DNA from: Clostridium sp.
GTDB lineage: Bacteria; Bacillota; Clostridia; Clostridiales; Clostridiaceae
Assembly: GCA_003539755.1 (NCBI GenBank)
Contig: DPOH01000305.1
Coordinates: 1 to 6,003, forward strand
Reading direction: 5' to 3'
Length of the DNA: 6,003 nt
The first letter of the stretch is position 1, and each line of letters opens with the position of its first letter. Below the pieces are notes generated by a model. It was not told where the DNA came from, did no database searches, and worked only from the letters and a program-made list of their open reading frames with translations. The translations under genes and the position numbers were made by a program. Of this stretch, positions 1 through 5,820 are shown piece by piece.

Positions 1-4
1 TTAT

Positions 5-19
5 TTTTAACAGTTAAAA
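5..19. repeat. 15-bp palindrome TTTTAAC-A-GTTAAAA at the left edge
   Basis: Two perfect 7-base arms flank a single central base. On the minus strand the palindrome lies just downstream of an SD-like sequence (28 to 21), so it falls where the leader or start of the next gene would be. It could be a small operator or chance in AT-rich DNA. The window ends too soon to decide. Confidence 0.4.
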
Positions 20-20
20 G

Positions 21-28
21 CCCCTCCT
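21..28 (-). promoter_or_regulatory. SD-like AGGAGGGG, possibly for a gene beyond the left edge
   Basis: The minus strand reads AGGAGGGG here, a strong match to the anti-SD sequence. No ATG, GTG or TTG follows within the 20 bases left in the window, so a start would lie at or past the edge at a spacing of about 19 or more, longer than normal. In clostridia a peptidoglycan hydrolase or peptidase gene often follows ftsX. That would fit the position but cannot be seen here. Confidence 0.3.
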
Positions 29-74
29 TTTCTAAAGTTTAATTATCTTAATTTTTTAATTTCCATATAATAAA

Positions 75-117
75 TTAGCTCCAGATATAACACATTACAT
101 TGCTAACCTGAAGCTAA
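75..117 (-). terminator. Weak hairpin downstream of ftsX, possible terminator
   Basis: Arms at 75-84 and 108-117 pair over ten positions, with one G-U pair in the minus-strand RNA, around a 23-base loop. The minus strand continues with an interrupted U-rich stretch (TTTATTATA). It is the best terminator candidate after ftsX, but the loop is long and the U tract is broken. It may instead be a leader structure of the next gene. Confidence 0.3.
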
Positions 118-188
118 AATTAATTTTTATAGTGTTAATATCATTCTATATAATAATAACACATTTATTCTATATTTATTCGTCAATA

Positions 189-1079
189 TTATACTATTAA
201 GAATTTTCTTAATGCAATTGCACTGGCAATTCCACCAACTATGATTCCACCTACAATAAATTTCCATAAAACAGCTGTTAATATATACATTGGATTAACT
301 AAACTTAAAAATGCAAATTGCGAAGCTGCCCATCCAAATACACCTTTATAAGCAAAGTATAAAGCTATACATGCTAAAAATGATCCAACTAATCCTATTA
401 CCATTCCTTCTATAACAAATGGCCATCTAATAAACCAGTCTGTAGCTCCTACAAATTTCATTATTCCAACTTCTCTTCTTCTTGAATAAACTGTTAACTT
501 TGTTGTATTCATTATTAAGAATATTGAAACACCAACTAGTATTATAAATAATACAAATCCAACTATTTTTAAACCTTTTACAAATCCAACTATCTTATCA
601 ACCATTTCTTGTTGATCACTAATTGAATCAACCCCTTCAAAACCTTTTAATGCTTCTGAAACATTTGAAGCATATTCAGGACTTTCAAGCTTAACAGTAA
701 ATGCTGCTTGGAATGGATTATTTTCAAATGTATATCCTTTTAATAATCCTTCACTTCCATTTATAGTTTCTTGAACTTTGTTATATTCGTCTTCCTTTGA
801 AGAATATATAACATCTTTTACACCATCAATTTCTCTAAGTTTAAGTTCAATTTCTCTTTGGTCTATAACCTTAATTCCTTCTTTTAAGTAAATTTTAATC
901 TCAACTTTATTCTGCACATCTTGTATTCCATTATTAATATTTGTTGCAAGTAAAGTAAATATTCCTAATACAAAGAAAGTAATAAGAACAGTAATTATCG
1001 AAGCTATACTTATAGTTTTATTTCTCTTTAAACTCGTAAAAGCATCTTTAATAAAATAAGTAATGGTATTAATTTTCAT
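189..1079 (-). CDS. ftsX: Cell division ABC transporter permease FtsX
   Basis: FtsX is the membrane subunit of FtsEX. This is not a true transporter: it turns ATP hydrolysis by FtsE into activation of peptidoglycan hydrolases outside the cell (PcsB, CwlO or EnvC-type partners in known systems). The 296-residue protein has the full family layout: a short cytoplasmic N-terminus, TM1 at about 23-46, an extracellular domain at about 47-168, TM2 at about 171-192, the cytoplasmic motif RRREVGIMKFVGA at 200-212, TM3 at about 220-243 and TM4 at about 265-290. The four-TM topology with one large loop and the REVGIMK motif make the assignment secure. The ATG lies inside the end of ftsE (11-base overlap), with SD AGAGG about 11 bases upstream, so translation is probably coupled. 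The hydrolase partner cannot be identified from this window. Confidence 0.95.
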   Translation of the reverse strand: MKINTITYFIKDAFTSLKRNKTISIASIITVLITFFVLGIFTLLATNINNGIQDVQNKVEIKIYLKEGIKVIDQREIELKLREIDGVKDVIYSSKEDEYNKVQETINGSEGLLKGYTFENNPFQAAFTVKLESPEYASNVSEALKGFEGVDSISDQQEMVDKIVGFVKGLKIVGFVLFIILVGVSIFLIMNTTKLTVYSRRREVGIMKFVGATDWFIRWPFVIEGMVIGLVGSFLACIALYFAYKGVFGWAASQFAFLSLVNPMYILTAVLWKFIVGGIIVGGIASAIALRKFLIV

Positions 1080-1755
1080 CTTCGTACTTACCTCTTTTCT
1101 CGTCTCTTACTATTTCACCCTTTTCTATTGCTATAACTCTCTTCTTCATATAGTCAACAATTTCTTTGGCATGTGTAGCCATTAAAACAGTAGTTCCAGA
1201 TTTATTTATATCATCTAAAAGTTCCATTATTTCTCTTGCTGTATCTGGGTCAAGATTTCCTGTAGGTTCATCAGCTATTAATACTGAAGGATTATTAACT
1301 AATGCTCTTGCAAGGGAAACTCTCTGTTGTTCTCCCCCTGATAACTCATTAGGAAACATCTTGTATTTATGCGATAATCCAACTAGTGATAATACCATTG
1401 GAACTCTTCTTCTTATTTCTTTTGGTGATGCTTCTACAACTCTCATTGCAAATGCAACATTTTCATATACATTAAGGTTAGGTATTAATCTAAAATCTTG
1501 GAATACCATTCCTATTTTTCTTCTATAATAAGGTACTTGCTTTCTTGTTATTGTTGATAAATCTTTGTCCCCAACTATAACTTTGCCATTTGTTGGTTCA
1601 ACTTCTTTAAGAAGCATCTTTATAAAAGTAGACTTACCAGACCCACTTGGACCTACTAAGAAAACAAATTCTCCTGCTTCTATCTCTACATTAATATTTG
1701 ACAGAGCTTTTACATTATTGTCATAAATCTTAGATACTCCTCTAAATTCAATCAT
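1069..1755 (-). CDS. ftsE: Cell division ATP-binding protein FtsE
   Basis: FtsE is the cytoplasmic ATPase of the FtsEX complex, which controls cell-wall hydrolysis at the septum or side wall. All ABC ATPase motifs are intact in the 228-residue protein: Walker A GPSGSGKST at 35-43, Q-loop Q86, signature LSGGEQQR at 138-145, Walker B LIADEP with D162 and E163, D-loop GNLD at 166-169 and switch H195. Length is normal for FtsE. The adjacent ftsX separates it from the related LolD/MacB ATPases. The ATG has SD AAGGAG (1770 to 1765) nine bases upstream, and the gene ends 11 bases inside ftsX. Transcription probably starts from the extended -10 promoter at 1817-1825, after the yitT terminator, so ftsEX looks independent of the upstream gene. 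Confidence 0.96.
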   Translation of the reverse strand: MIEFRGVSKIYDNNVKALSNINVEIEAGEFVFLVGPSGSGKSTFIKMLLKEVEPTNGKVIVGDKDLSTITRKQVPYYRRKIGMVFQDFRLIPNLNVYENVAFAMRVVEASPKEIRRRVPMVLSLVGLSHKYKMFPNELSGGEQQRVSLARALVNNPSVLIADEPTGNLDPDTAREIMELLDDINKSGTTVLMATHAKEIVDYMKKRVIAIEKGEIVRDEKRGKYEDEN

Positions 1756-1783
1756 ATTCTAACACTCCTTCTTTCAATGTATA

Positions 1784-1804
1784 TTTTGCAAAATTACTGC
1801 AAAA
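1784..1804. repeat. Inverted repeat in the ftsE leader
   Basis: TTTTGCA and TGCAAAA form perfect 7-bp arms around a 7-base spacer. The repeat lies between the likely ftsE transcription start and its SD. It could bind a repressor or form a weak leader hairpin. There is no U tract, so a terminator is unlikely. No specific regulator is recognised. Confidence 0.4.
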
Positions 1805-1816
1805 CCTACAAAAATT

Positions 1817-1825
1817 ATTATAACA
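1817..1825 (-). promoter_or_regulatory. Extended -10 promoter for ftsEX
   Basis: The minus strand reads TGTTATAAT, an exact TGn-TATAAT extended -10 box. No good -35 box sits 16-18 bases upstream, which is acceptable for extended -10 promoters. Transcription would start near 1810, giving a leader of roughly 55 bases before the ftsE start at 1755. It lies between the yitT terminator and ftsE, where a promoter is expected. Confidence 0.6.
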
Positions 1826-1900
1826 TAAGAACAGTTGCTAATGTTATACAAATTTATTAAATTGGCCATAATATAAATTTAAATTAAAATAATTATCCCC

Positions 1901-1943
1901 AAAAAAATGTCTGAATTTATATTTTTTAATATAAATTCAGACA
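1901..1943 (-). terminator. Intrinsic terminator of the yitT-family gene
   Basis: A perfect 16-bp inverted repeat (arms 1908-1923 and 1928-1943) encloses a 4-base loop. On the minus strand it is followed at once by seven U (1907 to 1901). It begins 21 bases past the stop codon at 1965. The stem is AT-rich but long, and the plus-strand side has no U tract, so it acts in the minus direction only. Confidence 0.92.
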
Positions 1944-1964
1944 CTATCTAACCTTATTTTAACA

Positions 1965-2813
1965 TTAATCCTGCTTTATATCCTTAAATCCTTCACCTAA
2001 TACTTCATGTGCTTCTCCAACCGATATAAATGCTTGGTGATCTATCTCTTTTATGTATTTCTTTAATTGTATAAACTGCTTTCTACTTACTACTGCATAC
2101 AAAATATTATTTTCACTTTTACTATACGCACCAACCGAATTTAAGAATGTACATCCTCTATCAAGTTCATTCATTATAAATTCACTTATTTCATGGTTCT
2201 TCTTACTAATTATAAATACATTTTTACAAGAATTAAATCCATCTATAAATCTATCTACTGTTATTCCAAGTAGTATAACACTTGCCATTGCATATAGTCC
2301 CGCATCAATTCCAAACACAAGAGCACTAGCAAATGTAATTAAAAAATCAACTATAAGAAGTGATTTACCTATATCTAAATGAAAAAATTTATTTAAAATT
2401 TTAGCTAATATATCTGTTCCTCCAGTAGATGCATTTTCATTAAAAACAATTGCCATTCCTATAGCTGATATTAAAGTCCCAAAAACAGTTGCCATAGTAA
2501 GATCTGTTGTTATAGCCACAGGATTCAAAAACTCTTCAATAATCCATAATACAACAGACAACCCAAGGCTTGCAAAAATAGTTTTAACCCCAAAATTCCC
2601 ATCAATAAACATAAATGCTACTACAAACAAAACTGCATTTAGTATAAAAGTTAATATTCCAACTGATAATTGAGGTACTAATGCATTTATTACTATTGCA
2701 GCTCCAGTAACACCACCTGCCGCCAAATTATTAGGCGAGAAAAAATATTCTACTGAAATTGCAACTAAGATTATTCCAAATGTTATTATTCCATATTCTT
2801 TAATTTGTTTCAT
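1965..2813 (-). CDS. YitT family membrane protein (DUF161 + DUF2179)
   Basis: This 282-residue integral membrane protein belongs to the YitT/YpjC/YqfU/YebE family of Firmicutes. Residues about 8-190 are hydrophobic, with five or six membrane segments and two conserved glycine-rich loops: AAGGVTG at 31-37 and ENASTGGTDI at 126-135. Residues about 222-276 form the small soluble DUF2179 domain (GCTFLNSVGAYS at its start), which resembles ligand-sensing PII-like folds. The substrate and role are not established for the family, so no function is assigned. The ATG is preceded by AAGGGG at a rather long spacing of 12 bases. The gene stands alone, with a 347-base gap upstream and its own terminator downstream. 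Several paralogues per genome are common, so I give no gene symbol. Confidence 0.93.
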   Translation of the reverse strand: MKQIKEYGIITFGIILVAISVEYFFSPNNLAAGGVTGAAIVINALVPQLSVGILTFILNAVLFVVAFMFIDGNFGVKTIFASLGLSVVLWIIEEFLNPVAITTDLTMATVFGTLISAIGMAIVFNENASTGGTDILAKILNKFFHLDIGKSLLIVDFLITFASALVFGIDAGLYAMASVILLGITVDRFIDGFNSCKNVFIISKKNHEISEFIMNELDRGCTFLNSVGAYSKSENNILYAVVSRKQFIQLKKYIKEIDHQAFISVGEAHEVLGEGFKDIKQD

Positions 2814-2850
2814 TGTTATAAATCGCCCCTTTGCATATTGCTACTATAAA

Positions 2851-2878
2851 CATATATAATCTAATTTTAAAGTCACAA
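2851..2878 (-). promoter_or_regulatory. Candidate promoter for the yitT-family gene
   Basis: TTGTGA (2878 to 2873) and TATATG (2856 to 2851) are separated by 16 bases, giving a start near 2843 and a leader of about 30 bases. Both boxes are imperfect. A TATAAT-like box further upstream (around 2897-2902) is an alternative, without a good -35. Confidence 0.3.
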
Positions 2879-3011
2879 AATTTATCTCCATATAAATTAT
2901 AATCAATATAATTTATAAAACTCTATAAATCTCGCATTTACTATTAGTTTTTAATTATTTCTATATATTATTCACTTATAAATTAATACTATATATAGTT
3001 TGCCATTTTAT

Positions 3012-3035
3012 AATATTTTCTTCAATATTTTCTTG
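3012..3035. repeat. Two tandem 12-bp repeats (AATATTTTCTTC / AATATTTTCTTG)
   Basis: Two adjacent 12-base units differ only in their last base. They lie in non-coding DNA with no clear link to a promoter. Replication slippage in AT-rich DNA is the simplest explanation. Confidence 0.5.
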
Positions 3036-3090
3036 TACTTATTTTTAAAATTATAAAATAAACATTAAAATTCCATACTTAATTTCATAT

Positions 3091-3133
3091 AAAAAAGCAT
3101 AGATATAGCAATATAATACATATATCTATGCTT
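3091..3133 (-). terminator. Intrinsic terminator of the transketolase operon
   Basis: Perfect 13-bp arms (3095-3107 and 3121-3133) flank a 13-base loop. On the minus strand the stem runs into six U (3096 to 3091). It begins 27 bases after the stop of the C-terminal subunit gene. Plus-strand readthrough would meet no U tract of similar quality. Confidence 0.85.
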
Positions 3134-3160
3134 AATAAAATTTTTAAAATAAAAACACTA

Positions 3161-4102
3161 CTATTTTAATGTAATTGCCCTTTTAGCTTTTTCTACTATT
3201 GATTGTACTGTTAATCCATACTTTTCTAATAATTCATTTGGTTTTCCACTTTCACCAAAAGTATCTTGAATACCCACTTTTAATACTGGAACTGGACATT
3301 CTTCTGAAACAACTTCTGAAACAGCTGAACCTAATCCACCAATTATGCTATGTTCTTCTGCTGTAACAATAGCTCCAGTTTCTTTTGCAGCCTTAATTAA
3401 TAATTCCCTATCTATAGGCTTAATTGTATGAATATTAATTACTCTAGCATTTATTCCATCCTTCGCTAATTCTTCTTTAGCTTGTAATGCTAATTCAACC
3501 ATCATTCCTGTAGCAACAATAGTAACATCATTACCTTCTGATAAAGTTATACCTTTTCCTATTTCAAACTTGTAGTTCTTTTCATCATTAATTACATTAA
3601 CAGCAAGTCTTCCTAATCTAACATAGCAAGGTCCATTATAATCTGCAATTGCAAGGATTGCTGCTTCTGTTTCTACTGCATCACATGGATTTATTACAGT
3701 CATTCCTGGTATACTTCTCATTAATGATATATCTTCAATAGATTGGTGAGTTGCTCCATCTTCACCAACTGTTAATCCTGCATGTGTAGCACATACTTTA
3801 ACATTTAAATTAGGATAGCATATAGAATTTCTTATTTGTTCAAATGCTCTACCAGCTGCAAACATAGCAAATGTGCTTACAAAAGGTATCTTACCACATG
3901 TTGAAAGTCCTGCTGCAACTCCCATCATATTAGCTTCAGCTATTCCCATATTTATAAATCTTTCTGGCGCAACAGCTTTAAATTCTGCAGTCTTAGTTGA
4001 CTTCGATAAATCTGCATCCAATACAACAACATTTTCATTTATATTTGAAAGTTTTACTAACGCTTTTCCGTAAGCCTCTCTAGTTGCTATTTTATTACTC
4101 AT
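3161..4102 (-). CDS. Transketolase, C-terminal subunit
   Basis: This is the second half of a split, thiamine diphosphate (ThDP)-dependent transketolase, which moves two-carbon ketol units between sugar phosphates in the non-oxidative pentose phosphate pathway. The 313 residues comprise the pyrimidine-binding domain (about 4-170) and the transketolase C-terminal domain (about 185-305). The glutamate that activates the cofactor is E56 in GIAEANM. GEDGATHQ at 113-120 and H107 match the substrate-contacting region of full-length enzymes. R8 lies where a phosphate-binding arginine is found in E. coli TktA. The ATG shares one base with the stop of the N-terminal subunit gene (TAATG), with SD GGAGGGG seven bases away, so the two are probably made in equal amounts. 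Related split enzymes include apulose-4-phosphate transketolase, but no apulose pathway gene is nearby. Confidence 0.93.
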   Translation of the reverse strand: MSNKIATREAYGKALVKLSNINENVVVLDADLSKSTKTAEFKAVAPERFINMGIAEANMMGVAAGLSTCGKIPFVSTFAMFAAGRAFEQIRNSICYPNLNVKVCATHAGLTVGEDGATHQSIEDISLMRSIPGMTVINPCDAVETEAAILAIADYNGPCYVRLGRLAVNVINDEKNYKFEIGKGITLSEGNDVTIVATGMMVELALQAKEELAKDGINARVINIHTIKPIDRELLIKAAKETGAIVTAEEHSIIGGLGSAVSEVVSEECPVPVLKVGIQDTFGESGKPNELLEKYGLTVQSIVEKAKRAITLK

Positions 4103-4923
4103 TAGTTTTCCCCTCCGATTTCTTTTAATGCCTGTTCACATTGTTCTTTATTAGGTGCATTTCCGTGCCATCCTGCATTATTCTCCATAAATGATACGCC
4201 TTTACCTTTTATTGTGCTACAAACTATAACTGTTGGCTGTCCTTTTGTATTTTTTGCTTCTTCTATTGCATTTCTTATTTCATCATAATTATGACCATTA
4301 ATTTTTAGAACATTCCATCCAAATGCTTCAAATTTCTTATCTATAGGAGCTGGATTCATTACATCTTTAATATCTCCATCAATCTGTAATCCATTATTAT
4401 CAACAAAAGCAGTTAAATTATCTAAATTATAATGAGCTGCTGACATTGCTGCTTCCCATACTTGACCTTCTTCTAATTCTCCATCTCCAAGAATTGTATA
4501 TACTCTATAGTCCTTCTTGTCTAATTTTCCTGCTAAAGCCATACCTACTGCTGCTGAAATTCCTTGTCCTAATGAACCAGTAGACATATCTATTCCAGGT
4601 ATATCGTTCATATTAGGATGTCCTTGTAATCTTGAACCTGTTTTTCTTAATGTCATTAATTCTTCTACTTCGAAGTAGCCTTTTCTTGCTAAAGCGCTGT
4701 ATAATGCTGGTGCTGCATGCCCCTTAGATAAAACAAATCTATCTCTATTAGGATCTTTAGGATTTGAAGGATTTATATTCATTTCTTCAAAAAATAATAC
4801 AGACATTATGTCTACTATTGATAGTGATCCTCCTGGATGACCAGATGCTGATTCTGTAAGCATAGTAACTATGTCTTTTCTCATCAGCTTTGAAATATTT
4901 TCAAGCTCTTGTTTATTATTCAT
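4102..4923 (-). CDS. Transketolase, N-terminal subunit
   Basis: This 273-residue protein is the diphosphate-binding half of the split transketolase and must pair with the next gene's product to form the active site at the interface. The ThDP/metal motif is complete: GDGE at 146-149 and NNG at 176-178, about 27 residues apart. Conserved histidines are H29 (SGHPGG), H69 (SKGHA), H102 (GHP) and H253 (GWHG). TGSLGQG at 115-121 and KGKGVSFME at 239-247 are also typical. Together the two subunits total 586 residues, somewhat shorter than the usual one-chain enzyme of about 620-670. The gene has its own promoter at 4984-5012, and its SD is an unusual TAGGGGG eight bases before the ATG. Two-subunit transketolases are common in anaerobes, so this is not a broken gene. 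Substrate preference cannot be read from the sequence. Confidence 0.93.
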   Translation of the reverse strand: MNNKQELENISKLMRKDIVTMLTESASGHPGGSLSIVDIMSVLFFEEMNINPSNPKDPNRDRFVLSKGHAAPALYSALARKGYFEVEELMTLRKTGSRLQGHPNMNDIPGIDMSTGSLGQGISAAVGMALAGKLDKKDYRVYTILGDGELEEGQVWEAAMSAAHYNLDNLTAFVDNNGLQIDGDIKDVMNPAPIDKKFEAFGWNVLKINGHNYDEIRNAIEEAKNTKGQPTVIVCSTIKGKGVSFMENNAGWHGNAPNKEQCEQALKEIGGEN

Positions 4924-4983
4924 TAGTAGAACCCCCTAGTAAATTAATTTTCTCATATATTATGTTGTTTTTTCGCTATATTT

Positions 4984-5012
4984 ATTCTATCACATATTTC
5001 AGATTTTGTATA
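4984..5012 (-). promoter_or_regulatory. Promoter of the transketolase operon
   Basis: TATACA (5012 to 5007) and TAGAAT (4989 to 4984) are 17 bases apart, and TGA precedes the -10 box, giving an extended -10. Transcription would start near 4977, with a leader of about 54 bases. The promoter lies directly after the mazF terminator. Confidence 0.6.
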
Positions 5013-5036
5013 CACTATTTATAAATGTGCTACACT
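5011..5036. repeat. Direct repeat TACACT, 20 bp apart, over the transketolase -35 region
   Basis: TACACT occurs at 5011-5016 and 5031-5036 (AGTGTA on the minus strand), spaced two helical turns apart. Between them is the 10-bp palindrome ATTTATAAAT (5017-5026). The inner copy touches the -35 box. This layout would suit an activator or repressor site, but it is not a motif I can tie to a known regulator. Confidence 0.35.
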
Positions 5037-5048
5037 TTATTATTAATA

Positions 5049-5087
5049 TAAAAACAGCTTGTACAATCTTAACGCAAGCTGTTTTTA
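5049..5087 (-). terminator. Intrinsic terminator of mazEF
   Basis: Arms 5049-5061 and 5075-5087 pair over 13 bases: a CAGCTTG/CAAGCTG core flanked by A5 and U5, with a 13-base loop. It begins three bases after the mazF stop. The symmetry would allow termination on both strands, but only minus-strand genes flank it. Confidence 0.88.
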
Positions 5088-5090
5088 TGA

Positions 5091-5444
5091 TTATTTTAAG
5101 CTAAGGCTGATAGCTAATGCTTTATCAACCTTTTTCATATCTTTTTCTGTCATATGTCCAATTTTTTCTTTTAATCTTTTTTTATCTAAAGTCCGTATCT
5201 GTTCTAAAAGCACAACAGAGTCCCTGTTAAGACCATACTCTTCAGACGATATCTCTACATGAATAGGTAATTTTGCCTTATTAATCTGAGAAGTTATTGC
5301 TGCAATTATAACTGTTGGACTATATCTATTTCCAATATCATTTTGTATTATAATAACAGGTCGTATTCCTCCCTGTTCTGATCCAATAACAGGACTTAGA
5401 TCAGCATAAAATATTTCCCCTCTTTTTACCACAATGTTTGCCAT
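5091..5444 (-). CDS. mazF: MazF/NdoA-type mRNA interferase toxin
   Basis: MazF is a sequence-specific, ribosome-independent endoribonuclease that cleaves single-stranded mRNA and arrests growth when not held by its antitoxin. The 117-residue protein closely follows Bacillus subtilis NdoA (YdcE, EndoA): VVKRGEIFYADLSPVIGSEQ at 5-24, then GGIRPV, QNDIGNR, AAITSQI and LLEQIRTLDK. The catalytic pair known from NdoA (R25 and T48) corresponds to R28 and T51 here, both present, so the toxin looks active. NdoA cuts at UACAU; this close relative may share that site, but that is inference. The ATG lies 9 bases past the antitoxin stop, and its SD (GGAG, 5462 to 5459) is in the antitoxin's last codons at a long spacing of 14, which may keep toxin yield below antitoxin yield. 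A GTG at codon 5 is a less likely start. Confidence 0.95.
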   Translation of the reverse strand: MANIVVKRGEIFYADLSPVIGSEQGGIRPVIIIQNDIGNRYSPTVIIAAITSQINKAKLPIHVEISSEEYGLNRDSVVLLEQIRTLDKKRLKEKIGHMTEKDMKKVDKALAISLSLK

Positions 5445-5453
5445 ATCAAATAA

Positions 5454-5687
5454 TCACACTCCGCAAATCCATGCCTCATACTCATTAACATCATCTAACA
5501 CATATTCAGAGCCTAATTTAGAATACTCTAAATTTATTTCAGCCATTTCCTTATAACCCTTTTCCATTTGTTTGACAAAGTCTCCTAAAAGTTCTTCATC
5601 ACTATATTCTATTAATGAACCCTCTATAAATCTACTGTTTTTTTCTAATTTTTTCTTACAATTATCTCTTAGATTTAATAGTGACAT
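5454..5687 (-). CDS. mazE: MazE/EndoAI-like antitoxin without a visible DNA-binding domain
   Basis: The product is the probable antitoxin of the adjacent MazF. It has 77 residues. The segment MEKGYKEMAEINLEYS (41-56) matches the C-terminal part of B. subtilis EndoAI (YdcD), which I recall as RGYMEMAKINL; there this helix lies across the MazF RNA-binding groove. The acidic tail (E61 to E71) fits that role. The N-terminal 35 residues are charged and probably helical, and I do not see the beta strand and two helices of a ribbon-helix-helix domain, which EndoAI (about 93 residues) has. The start is firm: SD GGAGG seven bases upstream and an in-frame TGA (5729 to 5727) with no other start codon between. 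There are two cysteines, C10 and C75. The identification rests on one motif plus gene order. Confidence 0.82.
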   Translation of the reverse strand: MSLLNLRDNCKKKLEKNSRFIEGSLIEYSDEELLGDFVKQMEKGYKEMAEINLEYSKLGSEYVLDDVNEYEAWICGV

Positions 5688-5694
5688 AATTTCG

Positions 5695-5699
5695 CCTCC
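5695..5699 (-). promoter_or_regulatory. Strong SD fixing the antitoxin start
   Basis: GGAGG lies seven bases before the ATG at 5687. This near-ideal site contrasts with the weak, distant SD of mazF and supports the short N-terminus of the antitoxin. Confidence 0.8.
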
Positions 5700-5728
5700 A
5701 TAGTAGTAAAAAGTCTCATTTACATATC

Positions 5729-5758
5729 ATTATATTGCAAAATATGTCAATTTGTCAA
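5729..5758 (-). promoter_or_regulatory. Consensus sigma-A promoter of mazEF (P1)
   Basis: TTGACA (5758 to 5753) and TATAAT (5734 to 5729) both match the consensus exactly, with an 18-base spacer. Transcription would start near 5722, giving a leader of about 35 bases that contains the strong SD. This predicts high constitutive expression unless a repressor intervenes. Confidence 0.8.
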
Positions 5759-5787
5759 AGGATTAATTCTCTCATTTTCTCAATTAA

Positions 5788-5820
5788 ATTATAACAAAGA
5801 CTTTTAATTTTATTTGTCAA
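5788..5820 (-). promoter_or_regulatory. Possible second mazEF promoter (P2)
   Basis: An extended -10 box TGTTATAAT (5796 to 5788) lies 59 bases upstream of the P1 -10 box. A perfect TTGACA (5820 to 5815) is 21 bases further up, too far for a normal -35, so activity would depend on the extended -10. The nonamer TTGACAAAT occurs at both promoters (5820 to 5812 and 5758 to 5750). Confidence 0.45.

Larger units (their letters stand above)
2814..3160. other. 347-base intergenic region upstream of the yitT-family gene
   Basis: The region is very AT-rich and I find no convincing ORF. It holds the transketolase terminator (3091-3133), a short tandem repeat (3012-3035) and probably the promoter of the yitT-family gene near its start. 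I see no riboswitch-like conserved core or tRNA-like structure in the rest. Several TATAAT-like strings occur, as expected by chance at this composition. Confidence 0.6.

Noticed and set aside
132..162. Inverted repeat GTGTTA / TAACAC just after ftsX as a terminator
   Set aside because: Only six strong pairs with an interrupted AT extension and no U tract on either side. It is weaker than the hairpin at 75-117.
1166..1528. Plus-strand open frame of 120 codons inside ftsE
   Set aside because: It is antisense to ftsE, which has every ABC ATPase motif, and its translation resembles no family. No SD or promoter supports it.
2053..2382. Plus-strand open frame of 109 codons opposite the yitT-family gene
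   Set aside because: It lies antisense to the DUF2179 and membrane part of a well-supported gene. Its hydrophobic residues reflect the complementary strand of AT-rich codons.
3012..3035. Tandem 12-bp repeats as the start of a CRISPR or iteron array
   Set aside because: There are only two adjacent copies with no spacer, and no cas or replication gene is present.
3873..4073. Plus-strand open frame opposite the transketolase C-terminal subunit
   Set aside because: It is antisense to the conserved cofactor-binding region that includes E56, and has no independent support.
4102..4104. Possible frameshift splitting one transketolase gene
   Set aside because: The second half has its own ATG and a strong SD at 7 bases, both domains begin and end at natural boundaries, and two-gene transketolases are common in anaerobes.
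5059..5262. Plus-strand open frame opposite mazF
   Set aside because: It starts inside the mazEF terminator stem and runs antisense to a highly conserved toxin gene.
5091..5722. Absence of UACAU, the known NdoA cleavage site, from the predicted mazEF mRNA
   Set aside because: I saw none on reading the minus strand, but only about one is expected by chance in this length, so the absence is not significant. The site of this toxin is also unproven.
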